The notes beneath the pieces were generated by a model. That model made no database searches. It was given only the letters and a program-made list of their open reading frames with translations, and was not told where the DNA came from. From JBGQOJ01 sp052119585 (GTDB lineage: Bacteria; Pseudomonadota; Alphaproteobacteria; Rhodobacterales; Rhodobacteraceae), in NCBI RefSeq assembly GCF_052119585.1, contig NZ_JBGQOJ010000001.1, forward strand, positions 434,001-498,000: DNA of 64,000 nt. The letters run 5' to 3'. A program made the translations under genes and the position numbers. Positions within the stretch are counted from its first letter, which is position 1; every line of letters starts with the position of its first letter. Below are positions 22,412 to 30,756 of the stretch, piece after piece.

Positions 22412-23244
22412 GGTTTCATCGCCAAAGTCAGGTCACGCAGCCACGCCATAAAACCACGCGGATTGCTGGACCATTCGGTTGTTTCGCTTGGAAAGATAGG
22501 CGGACCGATCACCGGGAACTGCGGCTTGTTAAGCGAATAAACCACCTCGTGCAGCAACAAACCCTGCCGAACAGTAGGCGAAACCTGCGCAGCAATCTGG
22601 TACATCCTTGAGTTCTGGCCCGGAAAGAAGATTGGGACCACAGCCGCGCCACTGCGTTGGATCATCTTGGCGGTAAACGGGTTCCATTCGGCCTCGACAG
22701 CCTCGCCAAACAGGGTTTTCGCGCTGGCGACGGACCCCGACGGGAACAGCACAACCAGCCCCCCTGCCTTCAGGTGCTCCATCGCGGTTTTCCGCATCGC
22801 AAGGTTCTGCTCCAGCGCATTGTCTTCGTGCGGGAACGCCACGGGCAGCATGAACTGCTTTATTTCATCCACGCCCGTCAAAAGATTGCGCGTCAGGATT
22901 TTATAGTCTTCCCGGACACAGCCAATCAGATTGGCCAGCACAATGCCATCCACCAGACCGTGCGGATGGTTCGCGACAACCACTACCGGGCCCGTTGCGG
23001 GAATAAGGCTGGTTTGCGATGCGGGAGTCATCACCTTGATCCCCATCACATCCAACGCCTGTGTCCAGAACGCCTGGCCGCTGCTGACCCCGGCTTGCTC
23101 AAATTTCCGGATCAGGCGGAGCAGGGTGATTTTACCCGTCATCCACTCCAGTGCGCGAATGGCGATAATCTTTTTCGGGTCGGTAAACGTGGTGGAATAC
23201 GACAGCCTGCGCTTGTCATAGGGTACATAGGCCGGATCGGTCAT
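22408..23244 (-). CDS. lysophospholipid acyltransferase-family protein
   Basis: The 278-residue protein starts MTDPAYVPYDKRRLSYSTTF; the ATG at 23242-23244 has AGGA upstream, while an in-frame start nine codons earlier lacks one. It contains the acyltransferase block VVVVANHPHGLVDGIVLANL near residue 90 (the NHP...DG form of motif I) and LFPSGSVAS near 165 (motif III). It probably acylates a lysolipid or ornithine lipid at the inner membrane; the acceptor cannot be told from sequence. It shares its stop codon bases with the convergent hbd gene. Confidence 0.8.
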   Translation of the reverse strand: MTDPAYVPYDKRRLSYSTTFTDPKKIIAIRALEWMTGKITLLRLIRKFEQAGVSSGQAFWTQALDVMGIKVMTPASQTSLIPATGPVVVVANHPHGLVDGIVLANLIGCVREDYKILTRNLLTGVDEIKQFMLPVAFPHEDNALEQNLAMRKTAMEHLKAGGLVVLFPSGSVASAKTLFGEAVEAEWNPFTAKMIQRSGAAVVPIFFPGQNSRMYQIAAQVSPTVRQGLLLHEVVYSLNKPQFPVIGPPIFPSETTEWSSNPRGFMAWLRDLTLAMKP

Positions 23245-23304
23245 GCTCGTATCCTGAAACCTGTCATCCACAATGATATTCCGAATTTTGTGCCGGCTGC
23301 GCGA

Positions 23305-23580
23305 CTAAAAAGCTTCGCCAAAGCGGTCTGCGACCAAAGCTTCAAGCGCATCTGCCAGTTTCTCGGCATCTGCGCCGCTGGTCTCGACATCGATAGAGGT
23401 TCCCTTGGATGCTGCCAACATCAAAAGCCCCATGATGCTGTCGCCCGAGGCAGTTAACCCGTCCTTGAACACATTCGCGCGCGCGTCATGCGCTTCGACA
23501 ACCTCGACCAGTTTGGCCGACGCCCGGGCATGAAGCCCCTTTTCATTCACGATCCGAAAGCTTCGCTTTATCTGGTTCAT
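23305..23580 (-). CDS. ptsH: phosphocarrier protein HPr
   Basis: HPr carries phosphate from enzyme I. The 91-residue protein starts MNQIKRSFRIVNEKGLHARA; a longer in-frame start is unlikely because family proteins begin here. The phospho-accepting His17 is in GLHARASA and the regulatory Ser48, the target of HPr kinase, is in SGDSIMGLLML. It is the last gene of the chvI-chvG-hprK-rapZ-EIIA-HPr cluster (19-base gap to the EIIA gene). No sugar permease is nearby, so this is probably a regulatory PTS. Enzyme I is not in the window. Confidence 0.95.
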   Translation of the reverse strand: MNQIKRSFRIVNEKGLHARASAKLVEVVEAHDARANVFKDGLTASGDSIMGLLMLAASKGTSIDVETSGADAEKLADALEALVADRFGEAF

Positions 23581-23599
23581 ACGCTTGTTTACTCGTTTC

Positions 23600-23989
23600 T
23601 CAGTCGAAGCTGTCGATGTATTTTCGCCCTGCATCCAGGGCAGATCTTACCGCGTCAGGGACAGGTTTCGTGCGGCTTTTTGCAAGCTTGATCAGCATCG
23701 GCAGATTCGCGCCATACAGGATTTTCCGGTTGTCAGGACTACAGGCGCGCAGGGACAAATTCGACGGTGATCCGCCGAACATATCCGTTACCACAACAAC
23801 GCCATCCCCCTCATCCACAAGATCGGCCGCATCGCAGATTTCGGCCTGCTTCACATCCCGGTCATGATTATCTTCTATGGCGATCGCAATAATACCTGAT
23901 TGCTTGCCGACAACATGTTCGACAGCAGCCAAATACTCTTTGGCTAGTCCCCCATGCGCGACGATCACGATACCGATCACGCGGTTCAC
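23600..23989 (-). CDS. PTS EIIA component, mannose family (EIIA-Man type)
   Basis: A 129-residue stand-alone EIIA domain of the mannose/sorbose class begins MNRVIGIVIVAHGGLAKEYL. The phosphorylated histidine is His12 (VAHG) and the conserved VTDMFGGSPSNLS block is at residues 66-78. In alphaproteobacteria such a protein (often called ManX or EIIA-Man) occurs without membrane EIIC/EIID parts and takes phosphate from HPr for regulation. It overlaps the rapZ stop by four bases (ATGA). What it regulates is unknown here. Confidence 0.92.
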   Translation of the reverse strand: MNRVIGIVIVAHGGLAKEYLAAVEHVVGKQSGIIAIAIEDNHDRDVKQAEICDAADLVDEGDGVVVVTDMFGGSPSNLSLRACSPDNRKILYGANLPMLIKLAKSRTKPVPDAVRSALDAGRKYIDSFD

Positions 23990-24909
23990 CCTGACTTTTT
24001 CTGGGGCGGCACAACTGCGGCCCTACGTTCCAATTCCCGATGGCGAATAGACACCGGCCATTCAGCCTTCGCAAGCGCAATAGCGATTTTTTCCGCAACG
24101 GCAACAGACCTGTGTTGCCCACCGGTGCAGCCGAAGCCAATCGACAGATGCGACTTTCCTTCCTCCATATAGGCAGGAAGAAGAAGCAATACCAGATCCA
24201 GTATCTTGTCGAAGAAGGGCGCAAACCGTTCGTCGCCTTCAACATATTCAGCCACATCAACGCTTCGGCCATCGGCCTGACGCAGGTTTTCCTGCCAATA
24301 GGGATTTTTCAGAAACCGGCAGTCAAACACCATATCGATTCCGCGTGGAACACCGCGCTTGTAAGAAAAGGAATGCACCGACAGCGCAAGTTTATGTGTG
24401 CCCTCTGGCGCGAACCAACGCTCTACCTCGGCCCGCAGGTCATGTGGCGACAAGTCGGATGTGTCGATAAGAACATCTGCGCGGGTCCGTATCGGAACAA
24501 GCAGATCGAATTCCCTTGCAATACCTTGGTCCGGGCTTTCGCCGGGGGCCATCGGATGGCGGCGGCGCGTTTCCGAAAAACGGCGCAGCAGGACATCGGC
24601 AGTCGCATCCAGATACAGCAACTGCGCTGTCACACCCGGCGACGCGGTAAACCGGTCGATCGCTTCGATCAGGCCCGCAACACTGAAATCGCGATTGCGA
24701 ACGTCCAGCCCCAAGGCCAAAGGCCGACCGATCGGCGGGCCATCAAGAAGACGTGGCAAAAGCGTGAGTGGCAGATTGTCGATCGCCTCGAAACCGATAT
24801 CCTCAAGCACGTTGATCGCTGTCGACCGCCCCGCACCGGAAGGCCCCGTCACAAGCACGACGCGCCGCTCGTCATCCGGTGAAAAGGCTGGCCAATCATA
24901 CCCGGTCAT
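23986..24909 (-). CDS. rapZ: RNase adapter protein RapZ (YvcJ family)
   Basis: RapZ-family proteins bind nucleotides and regulatory RNA or metabolites; in enterobacteria RapZ directs RNase E to GlmZ. The 307-residue protein starts MTGYDWPAFS at the ATG of an ATGA overlap with hprK. The Walker A region is GPSGAGRST (residues 22-30) with Arg28 where Lys is usual. Downstream are the RRRHPMAPGESPDQGIAREF block and the C-terminal SIGFGCTGGQHRSVAVAE motif near residue 265. Its clustering with hprK and PTS genes is typical of alphaproteobacteria. The RNA target here is unknown. Confidence 0.92.
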   Translation of the reverse strand: MTGYDWPAFSPDDERRVVLVTGPSGAGRSTAINVLEDIGFEAIDNLPLTLLPRLLDGPPIGRPLALGLDVRNRDFSVAGLIEAIDRFTASPGVTAQLLYLDATADVLLRRFSETRRRHPMAPGESPDQGIAREFDLLVPIRTRADVLIDTSDLSPHDLRAEVERWFAPEGTHKLALSVHSFSYKRGVPRGIDMVFDCRFLKNPYWQENLRQADGRSVDVAEYVEGDERFAPFFDKILDLVLLLLPAYMEEGKSHLSIGFGCTGGQHRSVAVAEKIAIALAKAEWPVSIRHRELERRAAVVPPQKKSG

Positions 24910-25373
24910 ACACAACGCCCCCCGCGCAGAAATTGCAAAACCGCCGCGGAAAATGCTGCGTTCTCGGCCTTGTATAATAGGGGTATACGGTGGGTCAGGA
25001 TCGTGATCTCTCTCTCGGGTGGCAATCGGGCCTCTTCAGTCTGGTCCATATCAACAACCAACACAACAGGACATGCCGGGGCGGGTTTGACCGCAAGAAT
25101 GCCGATGCCCCGCGCTTCGATCTTTCCGCGCAAGGCGGTCGGCGCAGTGGCGAAGACGACACCCTCCCGGTCCGTCACGATGGTGCGGTCGTCAGACACC
25201 AAATCCGCGCCATAGGCCAGCAACTGCAAAGCCAGAGAGGATTTTCCGCTTCCTGCTGCGCCGAGAATCAAAAGCCCCTGCCCCGCGAAGCAAACAGTTG
25301 TCGCATGTAGCGTCCGGGGGCCGTTGTCAGTGCCATCTTCGGGCGATGCGGCGTGGTCTGATCTATGTGTCAT
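24906..25373 (-). CDS. hprK: short HPr kinase/phosphorylase (C-terminal domain only)
   Basis: HprK phosphorylates HPr at its regulatory serine. The 155-residue protein contains only the catalytic domain: P-loop GAAGSGKSSLAL near residues 38-49, VSDDRTIV near 60, and RGIGILAVKP near 89. The N-terminal domain of Firmicute HprK (about 130 residues) is absent, which is normal for alphaproteobacteria, not a truncation. It lies 21 bases after chvG and overlaps rapZ (ATGA). The HPr encoded in the same cluster keeps Ser48. Confidence 0.9.
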   Translation of the reverse strand: MTHRSDHAASPEDGTDNGPRTLHATTVCFAGQGLLILGAAGSGKSSLALQLLAYGADLVSDDRTIVTDREGVVFATAPTALRGKIEARGIGILAVKPAPACPVVLVVDMDQTEEARLPPEREITILTHRIPLLYKAENAAFSAAVLQFLRGGRCV

Positions 25374-25394
25374 CCGGCCCGCAGCACAAAGTCG

Positions 25395-27122
25395 TCACAC
25401 GGGCAAGCCGACGACAAACCGCGCGCCCAGCGGTTCCGACGAAATGTCGGCGTCGGTCGGGCGAATATTTTCGGCCCAGATCACACCGCCATGCGCCTCG
25501 ACGATCTGCTTGGAAATTGCAAGCCCAAGACCGGAGTTGTTGCCGAATTGCCCTGCTGGCCGCTCGGAATAGAACCGGTTGAAAATCTTGTTCAACGCCT
25601 GATCGGGAATCCCCGGCCCAGTGTCCTCGACCACCACCAGCACCCGGTTTTCACGCTTGCGGGCCCATACCCGTATCGCGTCACCATCTTCGCAAAATGA
25701 AATCGCATTTGTGATCAGGTTTACGAAAACCTGCGCCAAACGCGCCTCAAGGCCCTGAATGACAATCGGTTCTGTCGGCAGGTCGGATATGAAATCCACG
25801 CCCTTTCGCGCCGCTTCCTCGGTCAGATACTGGTTGAGGTTGGACAGCATTTTCAACAGGTTGAAGCTTTCCTCATCCTCTTTAACCAATTCGCTATCCA
25901 GCCGGGATGCGTTGGAAATGTCAGACACAAGCCGGTCCAGCCTGCGAACGTCGTGATCGATCACTTCCAGCAACTTCATCCGCTGCTCGTCTTTTTTGGC
26001 AATCCGCAATGTTCCGACCGCAGACCGAAGCGACGCCAGCGGGTTCTTGATTTCATGCGCGACATCGGCGGCAAACTGTTCGTTGGAATCTATGCGCTCG
26101 TATAGCGCTGTGACCATTCCACGCAGGGCGCCAGACAGGCGGCCGATCTCGTCAGGGCGCGCCGTCAGGTCGGGAATGCGGATCCGCGCCGGGCTCATCT
26201 TGCGGGCATTCTTGTCACGGCCAAGCTCTGCTGCCGCCGCCAGATCCGATAGAGGATTCGCTATTGTGCTGGCCAGAACAAGGCTTAGGCCGATCGACAC
26301 CAAAATCGCGATTACGAACATCTGCAAAACCTGTTCCCGCTCGCTGCGCACCAGATCGTCGATTTCGCCAGCGGCGGTCGTTACTGCAAGAATGCCGACA
26401 GGCGTCGCGTTCTGCAGGATCGGAGTGGCGACCCAGAAACTCGTATTCCCTGCGGAATCCTTGACCGTCCGAATCTGCGTTTCCCCACCCAGTGCGCCCG
26501 GCACCAGCCCGCGCGCCTGATCCTCGGCGATCACGTTCGGCGTTGAAGGCTCTTTCTTGGCCATGATGCTGGAAATGCCTTCCCAGACCGCGTTCAGAAA
26601 GTCTGTAATAACAGTGCTGCGCGCGTCACCCTCTAGTCCGGTCTGACTGTGCGCGGCACGGGGCGCCCCGATTGTCGTGCCAATCAACGCCTGTGACGGG
26701 TCAAAAACCAACACCTCGACGCCCTGGGGCAAACGCAACCCGGACAAGGCAACCGCGACATCCAGACCGTCAGATGTTGCCAGATTGACCGGTGCGCCGG
26801 ATGGCAACTGCGCCTCGAACACGTTTGCGATAAGCTCTGCCTCGGCCACAAGTGCTCTCTCGCGCTGGACGACAAGGCTGTCACGAAAAGGGTTCATATA
26901 CAGAACCCCCGCCACAAGAACGATCAGGGCCAGCAGATTGAACGTGATGATCTTGCGGGCAAGGGGCGACCGGTTCAACGAGATAAACCCACGCCGCTGG
27001 CGGCGCGCGCGCATTTCGGTCCCCCCCTCAATAGAGGGCGCAACCCAGTCCTCGCCCAGAACGACGTTTGCATTCCTGCCGGACCGGACATTCCGCCCCC
27101 CTATGTTCGAGGCCAGAGACAT
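25395..27122 (-). CDS. chvG: sensor histidine kinase ChvG/BvrS type
   Basis: The 575-residue inner-membrane kinase has a cytoplasmic N terminus, a transmembrane helix near residues 60-82, a periplasmic sensor region, a second helix near 272-294, a HAMP segment, the H-box AADVAHEIKNPLAS (phospho-acceptor His356) and an ATPase domain with N, G1 (DTGPGIPD) and G2 (GLGLAI) boxes. In rhizobia and Brucella ChvG senses acid or host conditions and controls envelope and metabolism genes. The start overlaps the chvI stop by one base (TAATG). Its physical link to the PTS cluster is conserved in the class. Confidence 0.9.
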   Translation of the reverse strand: MSLASNIGGRNVRSGRNANVVLGEDWVAPSIEGGTEMRARRQRRGFISLNRSPLARKIITFNLLALIVLVAGVLYMNPFRDSLVVQRERALVAEAELIANVFEAQLPSGAPVNLATSDGLDVAVALSGLRLPQGVEVLVFDPSQALIGTTIGAPRAAHSQTGLEGDARSTVITDFLNAVWEGISSIMAKKEPSTPNVIAEDQARGLVPGALGGETQIRTVKDSAGNTSFWVATPILQNATPVGILAVTTAAGEIDDLVRSEREQVLQMFVIAILVSIGLSLVLASTIANPLSDLAAAAELGRDKNARKMSPARIRIPDLTARPDEIGRLSGALRGMVTALYERIDSNEQFAADVAHEIKNPLASLRSAVGTLRIAKKDEQRMKLLEVIDHDVRRLDRLVSDISNASRLDSELVKEDEESFNLLKMLSNLNQYLTEEAARKGVDFISDLPTEPIVIQGLEARLAQVFVNLITNAISFCEDGDAIRVWARKRENRVLVVVEDTGPGIPDQALNKIFNRFYSERPAGQFGNNSGLGLAISKQIVEAHGGVIWAENIRPTDADISSEPLGARFVVGLPV

Positions 27123-27823
27123 TATTCTTCGTTATACCTGTAACCGATGCCATACAGGGTTTCGATCGCCGAGAACTCGTCATCGACCGACCGCATCTTT
27201 TTGCGAAGTCGCTTGATGTGGCTGTCGATCGTGCGGTCATCGACGTAAACCTGATCGTCATAGGCCACATCCATCAACTGATCGCGGCTTTTGACGAAAC
27301 CGGGGCGCGTGGCCAATGCCTGAAGCAACAGGAACTCTGTGACGGTCAACGATACATCGCGACCTTTCCACACAACGGCGTGGCGCAGCGGGTCCATGCT
27401 CAGCTCGCCACGGACCATGACCTTGCTGTCTTCGACATCGCCCGCATCATCGGCGGCAATCACTTCCTGACGACGTAGCAGCGCACGAATACGCTCAACC
27501 AGAAGACGTTGGGAAAACGGCTTTTTCACATAGTCGTCGGCCCCCATTCGCAGGCCCAGAACCTCGTCGATCTCATCATCTTTCGATGTCAGGAAAATAA
27601 TCGGCATGCTGGTTTTCTGGCGCAACCGCTGCAACAGGTCCATGCCGTCCATACGCGGCATCTTTATGTCAAGCACGGCCATATCCGGCAGGCGCTTATT
27701 GAAAGCGTCCAGCGCCGACTGTCCGTCATTGAATGTCTCCACCTCGAAACCTTCGGCCTCGAGCGTCATAGCAACCGATGTCAGGATGTTCCTGTCATCG
27801 TCCACGAGTGCGATCCTAGACAT
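27122..27823 (-). CDS. chvI: response regulator ChvI, OmpR/PhoB family
   Basis: The 233-residue regulator starts MSRIALVDDDRNIL at an ATG with AGGATTATATCC upstream. The receiver has acidic residues Asp8-Asp10, phospho-acceptor Asp52 (VLDIKMP) and the conserved Lys in YVKKPFS. The C-terminal winged helix ends GIGYRYNEE. It is paired with chvG and heads the hprK-rapZ-PTS operon. It is transcribed away from pckA, with a 333-base shared upstream region. Confidence 0.93.
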   Translation of the reverse strand: MSRIALVDDDRNILTSVAMTLEAEGFEVETFNDGQSALDAFNKRLPDMAVLDIKMPRMDGMDLLQRLRQKTSMPIIFLTSKDDEIDEVLGLRMGADDYVKKPFSQRLLVERIRALLRRQEVIAADDAGDVEDSKVMVRGELSMDPLRHAVVWKGRDVSLTVTEFLLLQALATRPGFVKSRDQLMDVAYDDQVYVDDRTIDSHIKRLRKKMRSVDDEFSAIETLYGIGYRYNEE

Positions 27824-27969
27824 GGATATAATCCTCAAACTGCTCTGTTTTCTATTTTTTTCTCATATTCCTGTTTCCCAACCATGGAATCAATACCTAA
27901 GTGCGAATCGCCATGCTCACGCTCGATATCTGCGCCTAAAAAAGGTAACTAATGGCTAATTTGCCTCAC

Positions 27970-28012
27970 TTGCGCGTTTTGGTTGCGCTAACGTGCATTT
28001 GATTGCGCTAAC
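27970..28012 (+). repeat. TTGCGC repeats upstream of pckA
   Basis: TTGCGCTAAC occurs twice exactly 20 bases apart (27983-27992 and 28003-28012), preceded by a third TTGCGC at 27970-27975. The repeats end 25 bases before the TATAAT box of pckA. A 20-base phase is about two helical turns, as expected for a regulator binding one face of the DNA. The binding protein is unknown. Confidence 0.6.
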
Positions 28013-28036
28013 TGTGCCAAACCGTCCTATGATTTT

Positions 28037-28042
28037 TATAAT
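28037..28042 (+). promoter_or_regulatory. -10 box of the pckA promoter
   Basis: A perfect TATAAT sits 115 bases upstream of the pckA ATG. The -35 position (about 28014-28019) reads GTGCCA, a poor match, which suggests an activator is needed. The TTGCGCTAAC repeats lie immediately upstream of that position. Confidence 0.45.
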
Positions 28043-28156
28043 TGCTCATGGTAGGGAAACCTATCGGCCCGCCCTGGACCGATCCGGCGCGGGCAATTCT
28101 GCGTTCCGGCGATTAAACGATCAATCAGCTGCAAATGCAGCGCCAGGAGCCAAGCA

Positions 28157-29755
28157 ATGACTATCGGACGCGTAAACCCAGAAAACCGACTTGAAAATCA
28201 GGGAATTACGGGGCTTGGCAGCGTCTATTACAACCTGATCGAACCCGCCCTTATACGAGAGGCCCTGGTGCGCGGCGAAGGCACCCTTGGCAAAGGCGGC
28301 GCTCTTTTGGTGACAACAGGAAAGTTCACCGGACGCTCTCCCAAAGACAAACACGTTGTGAAGACCCCTTCGGTCGAAGACAGCATCTGGTGGGAAAACA
28401 ATGCCGCCATGTCTCCAGAAGGGTTCGACGCGCTTTATGCCGACATGCTGGAGCACATGAAGGGGCGCGATTATTTTGTGCAGGATCTGATCGGCGGCGC
28501 CGATCCCGCCCTTGCGATCGACGTTCGCATGGTGACCGAGCTGGCCTGGCACGGCCTGTTCATTCGCCACATGCTGCGGCGTCCGTCGCGCGAGGCGCTT
28601 GACCGGTTCATGCCTGATTTTACCGTCATCAATTGCCCGACGTTCAAGGCCGATCCAGCCAAACACAACTGCCGGTCCGAAACCGTCATCGCCATGAACT
28701 TCGACAAGAAACTTATCCTGATCGGCGGCACCGAATACGCAGGCGAGAACAAGAAGTGCATCTTCACCTTGCTCAACTACCTGCTGCCCGAAAAGGGCGT
28801 GATGCCGATGCACTGCTCTGCCAACCACGCCACCGGCAACCCCGTCGACACCGCAGTGTTCTTTGGCCTGTCGGGAACCGGGAAAACAACGCTGTCCGCA
28901 GATCCATCGCGCACGCTGATCGGCGATGACGAACACGGCTGGTCCGACCGCGGCACCTTCAACTTCGAGGGAGGCTGCTACGCCAAGACGATCAATCTTT
29001 CGGCAGAAGCAGAGCCCGAAATCTACGCCACGACATCCAAATTCGGCACCGTGATCGAAAATATGGTTTTCGACCCCGAGACCTTCGATCTGGATTTCGA
29101 CGATGACAGCCTGACCGCGAATATGCGCTGCGCCTATCCACTCGAGTATATCTCGAACGCGTCCGAGACCGCATTGGGCGGCCACCCGAAAAACATCGTC
29201 ATGCTTACCTGTGATGCGTTCGGCGTGCTGCCTCCGATCAGCCGCCTGTCGCCAGCGCAAGCGATGTATCACTTCCTGTCCGGCTTCACTTCCAAGGTTG
29301 CCGGAACAGAGCGCGGCGTGACAGAGCCAGAGCCGACCTTCTCGACCTGCTTCGGCGCCCCCTTCATGCCCCGTCGCCCCGAGGTCTATGGCAACCTGCT
29401 GCGCGAGAAGATCGCAAAGCATGGCGCGACCTGCTGGCTGGTGAACACCGGCTGGACCGGTGGTGCCTATGGCACGGGCAGCCGGATGCCGATCCGTGCA
29501 ACCCGCGCCTTGCTCAGCGCGGCCCTTGACGGGTCGCTTGGGGATGTCGAATTCCGCAAAGATCCGAACTTCGGCTTTGACGTGCCTATCGCGGTCGAGG
29601 GCGTTGCCGATGTCCTGCTTGACCCTCGCCGCACCTGGGCCGACGCCACGGCCTATGATTCGCAGGCAAAGAAACTGGTGAACATGTTTGCGACAAACTT
29701 CGCGCAATATGTTCCCTTCATCGATGACGACGTAAAAGCAGCCGCGATCGGCTAA
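28157..29755 (+). CDS. pckA: phosphoenolpyruvate carboxykinase (ATP)
   Basis: PckA converts oxaloacetate and ATP to phosphoenolpyruvate, the entry to gluconeogenesis. The 532-residue protein starts MTIGRVNPENRLENQGITGL after AGGAG. Motifs are TGKFTGRSPKDK near residue 55, the kinase loop FGLSGTGKTTLSADP near 235-249, and GDDEHGWSD near 256. Length is typical of the ATP-dependent class. It is a single gene ended by a strong terminator and divergent from chvI, as in several other alphaproteobacteria. Confidence 0.98.
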   Translation: MTIGRVNPENRLENQGITGLGSVYYNLIEPALIREALVRGEGTLGKGGALLVTTGKFTGRSPKDKHVVKTPSVEDSIWWENNAAMSPEGFDALYADMLEHMKGRDYFVQDLIGGADPALAIDVRMVTELAWHGLFIRHMLRRPSREALDRFMPDFTVINCPTFKADPAKHNCRSETVIAMNFDKKLILIGGTEYAGENKKCIFTLLNYLLPEKGVMPMHCSANHATGNPVDTAVFFGLSGTGKTTLSADPSRTLIGDDEHGWSDRGTFNFEGGCYAKTINLSAEAEPEIYATTSKFGTVIENMVFDPETFDLDFDDDSLTANMRCAYPLEYISNASETALGGHPKNIVMLTCDAFGVLPPISRLSPAQAMYHFLSGFTSKVAGTERGVTEPEPTFSTCFGAPFMPRRPEVYGNLLREKIAKHGATCWLVNTGWTGGAYGTGSRMPIRATRALLSAALDGSLGDVEFRKDPNFGFDVPIAVEGVADVLLDPRRTWADATAYDSQAKKLVNMFATNFAQYVPFIDDDVKAAAIG

Positions 29756-29780
29756 GTCCGGCGGCAAAGGACCAAATACA

Positions 29781-29810
29781 AAGCGCCCCCGTCAAAAGGG
29801 GCGCTTTTTT
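29781..29810 (+). terminator. Rho-independent terminator after pckA
   Basis: A 9-bp stem (AAGCGCCCC with GGGGCGCTT) with an 8-base loop is followed by six T's, 26 bases after the pckA stop. The complementary A's at the other side could also help end the convergent exporter gene, whose stop is at 29817. Confidence 0.92.
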
Positions 29811-29816
29811 CGGCCA

Positions 29817-30587
29817 TTACCCCATCAGCCCTTTGCGCATCAGGTTCAGCCCCGCCACAACCAGCACAGCCAGCGTCGCCTTGCGGAATTTCACCTGATC
29901 CAACTGTCCCTGCACCCGAAACCCGATCGCGACGCCAATCAGCGATGGCACCACCATGGCAAGGCTCAGCGGGGTGCTTTGCGCATTCAGAACGCCCGAC
30001 TGAAGATGCGCCAACAACAGCACCACGGCACCCGCGCCATAGATGACGCCCTGCACACGCATCTGTTCCTGTTTTGGCGTGTTCAATGCCGTCAGATAAG
30101 CCACGGTTGGCGGCCCCCAAACCCCTGACATACCGCCAATAAATCCGGCAAACGCCGCGATCAACGTCTCTGCCCGCACCTTATGTTCCGACCTGAAGTG
30201 AAGCTGCCACCCCGCCAGTTGCAGCACCGCAAACAGCGTCACCGGCCCGCCCAGAATCAAATAAAGCGACCACTGCGGAAGCGAGGACACAAGCTGCGCG
30301 CTCATCATGATAAAGATCAGGACGATGCCTGTATAACGCCAGTACTTCAGCGTCGACAAAACAGCGGCCCGCGCCCCGTCGCGCAGGGCCTGCCAGACAT
30401 TTGCCAGCACCGTCGGGATGATCAGCGCCGCAAGCGCGGTCTCTGTCGGCAAGAAGGAACTGAGCCCCGAAATCATGATCATCGGCATCGCAAAACCAAC
30501 TGCGCCTTTCACAAACCCGGCAAGAACGGTCACAAAAATAGCCAGAACCAGCGCGTCCGGTGAAACAATGTCGAATAGAGCCTGCAA
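29817..30587 (-). CDS. TauE/SafE-family sulfite/organo-acid exporter
   Basis: The 256-residue membrane protein has about eight hydrophobic helices and the paired family motifs GFVKGAVGFAMPMI (near residue 25) and GFIGGMSGVWGPPTVAYL (near 153). Members export sulfite, sulfoacetate or related anions. The start is a TTG (30585-30587) with a perfect AAGGAGG six bases upstream; no closer ATG exists before the first helix, and an upstream extension is not hydrophobic or conserved. It is divergent from mcd with 169 bases between. The substrate cannot be read from sequence. Confidence 0.82.
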   Translation of the reverse strand: MQALFDIVSPDALVLAIFVTVLAGFVKGAVGFAMPMIMISGLSSFLPTETALAALIIPTVLANVWQALRDGARAAVLSTLKYWRYTGIVLIFIMMSAQLVSSLPQWSLYLILGGPVTLFAVLQLAGWQLHFRSEHKVRAETLIAAFAGFIGGMSGVWGPPTVAYLTALNTPKQEQMRVQGVIYGAGAVVLLLAHLQSGVLNAQSTPLSLAMVVPSLIGVAIGFRVQGQLDQVKFRKATLAVLVVAGLNLMRKGLMG

Positions 30588-30701
30588 AACTTGCCTCCTT
30601 GGCGATCCGGCCCTAGCTATACTGTAACGATCGGAAAGGTGCAGGCTCAATCGCACGAGTTCTTTTTGTTCAAAATTTGCTCTTTTTACGTATTTTAATT
30701 G

Positions 30702-30740
30702 CGCTGCAACTGCGAAGGTCTTATTTGTCGCTGCAACTGC
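30702..30740 (+). repeat. direct repeat CGCTGCAACTGC upstream of mcd
   Basis: CGCTGCAACTGC occurs at 30702-30713 and again at 30729-30740, 27 bases apart, between the exporter gene and mcd. The second copy ends five bases before the GGAG ribosome site. The first copy reads ATTGCGCTGCAAC and shares ATTGCGCT with the pckA repeats. It may be an operator for an acyl-CoA-responsive regulator. That is inference. Confidence 0.5.
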
Positions 30741-30756
30741 AAAAAGGAGTCGCCCG

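Larger units (their letters stand above)
27824..28156. other. divergent intergenic region chvI-pckA
   Basis: These 333 bases hold the control regions of chvI (minus) and pckA (plus). Visible signals are a TTGCGC repeat set (27970-28012), a TATAAT box (28037-28042) facing pckA and, weaker, TTGATT/GAATAT boxes facing chvI near 27865-27893. No open reading frame in it looks real. Confidence 0.6.

Noticed and set aside
24906..25373. Truncated hprK as a pseudogene
   Set aside because: Catalytic-domain-only HprK is the normal alphaproteobacterial form; the P-loop is intact and the gene is tightly overlapped with rapZ.
28121..29767. Long minus-strand open frame opposite pckA
   Set aside because: It mirrors pckA codon for codon, has no ribosome site or recognisable domain, and arises from the GC-rich third positions of pckA.
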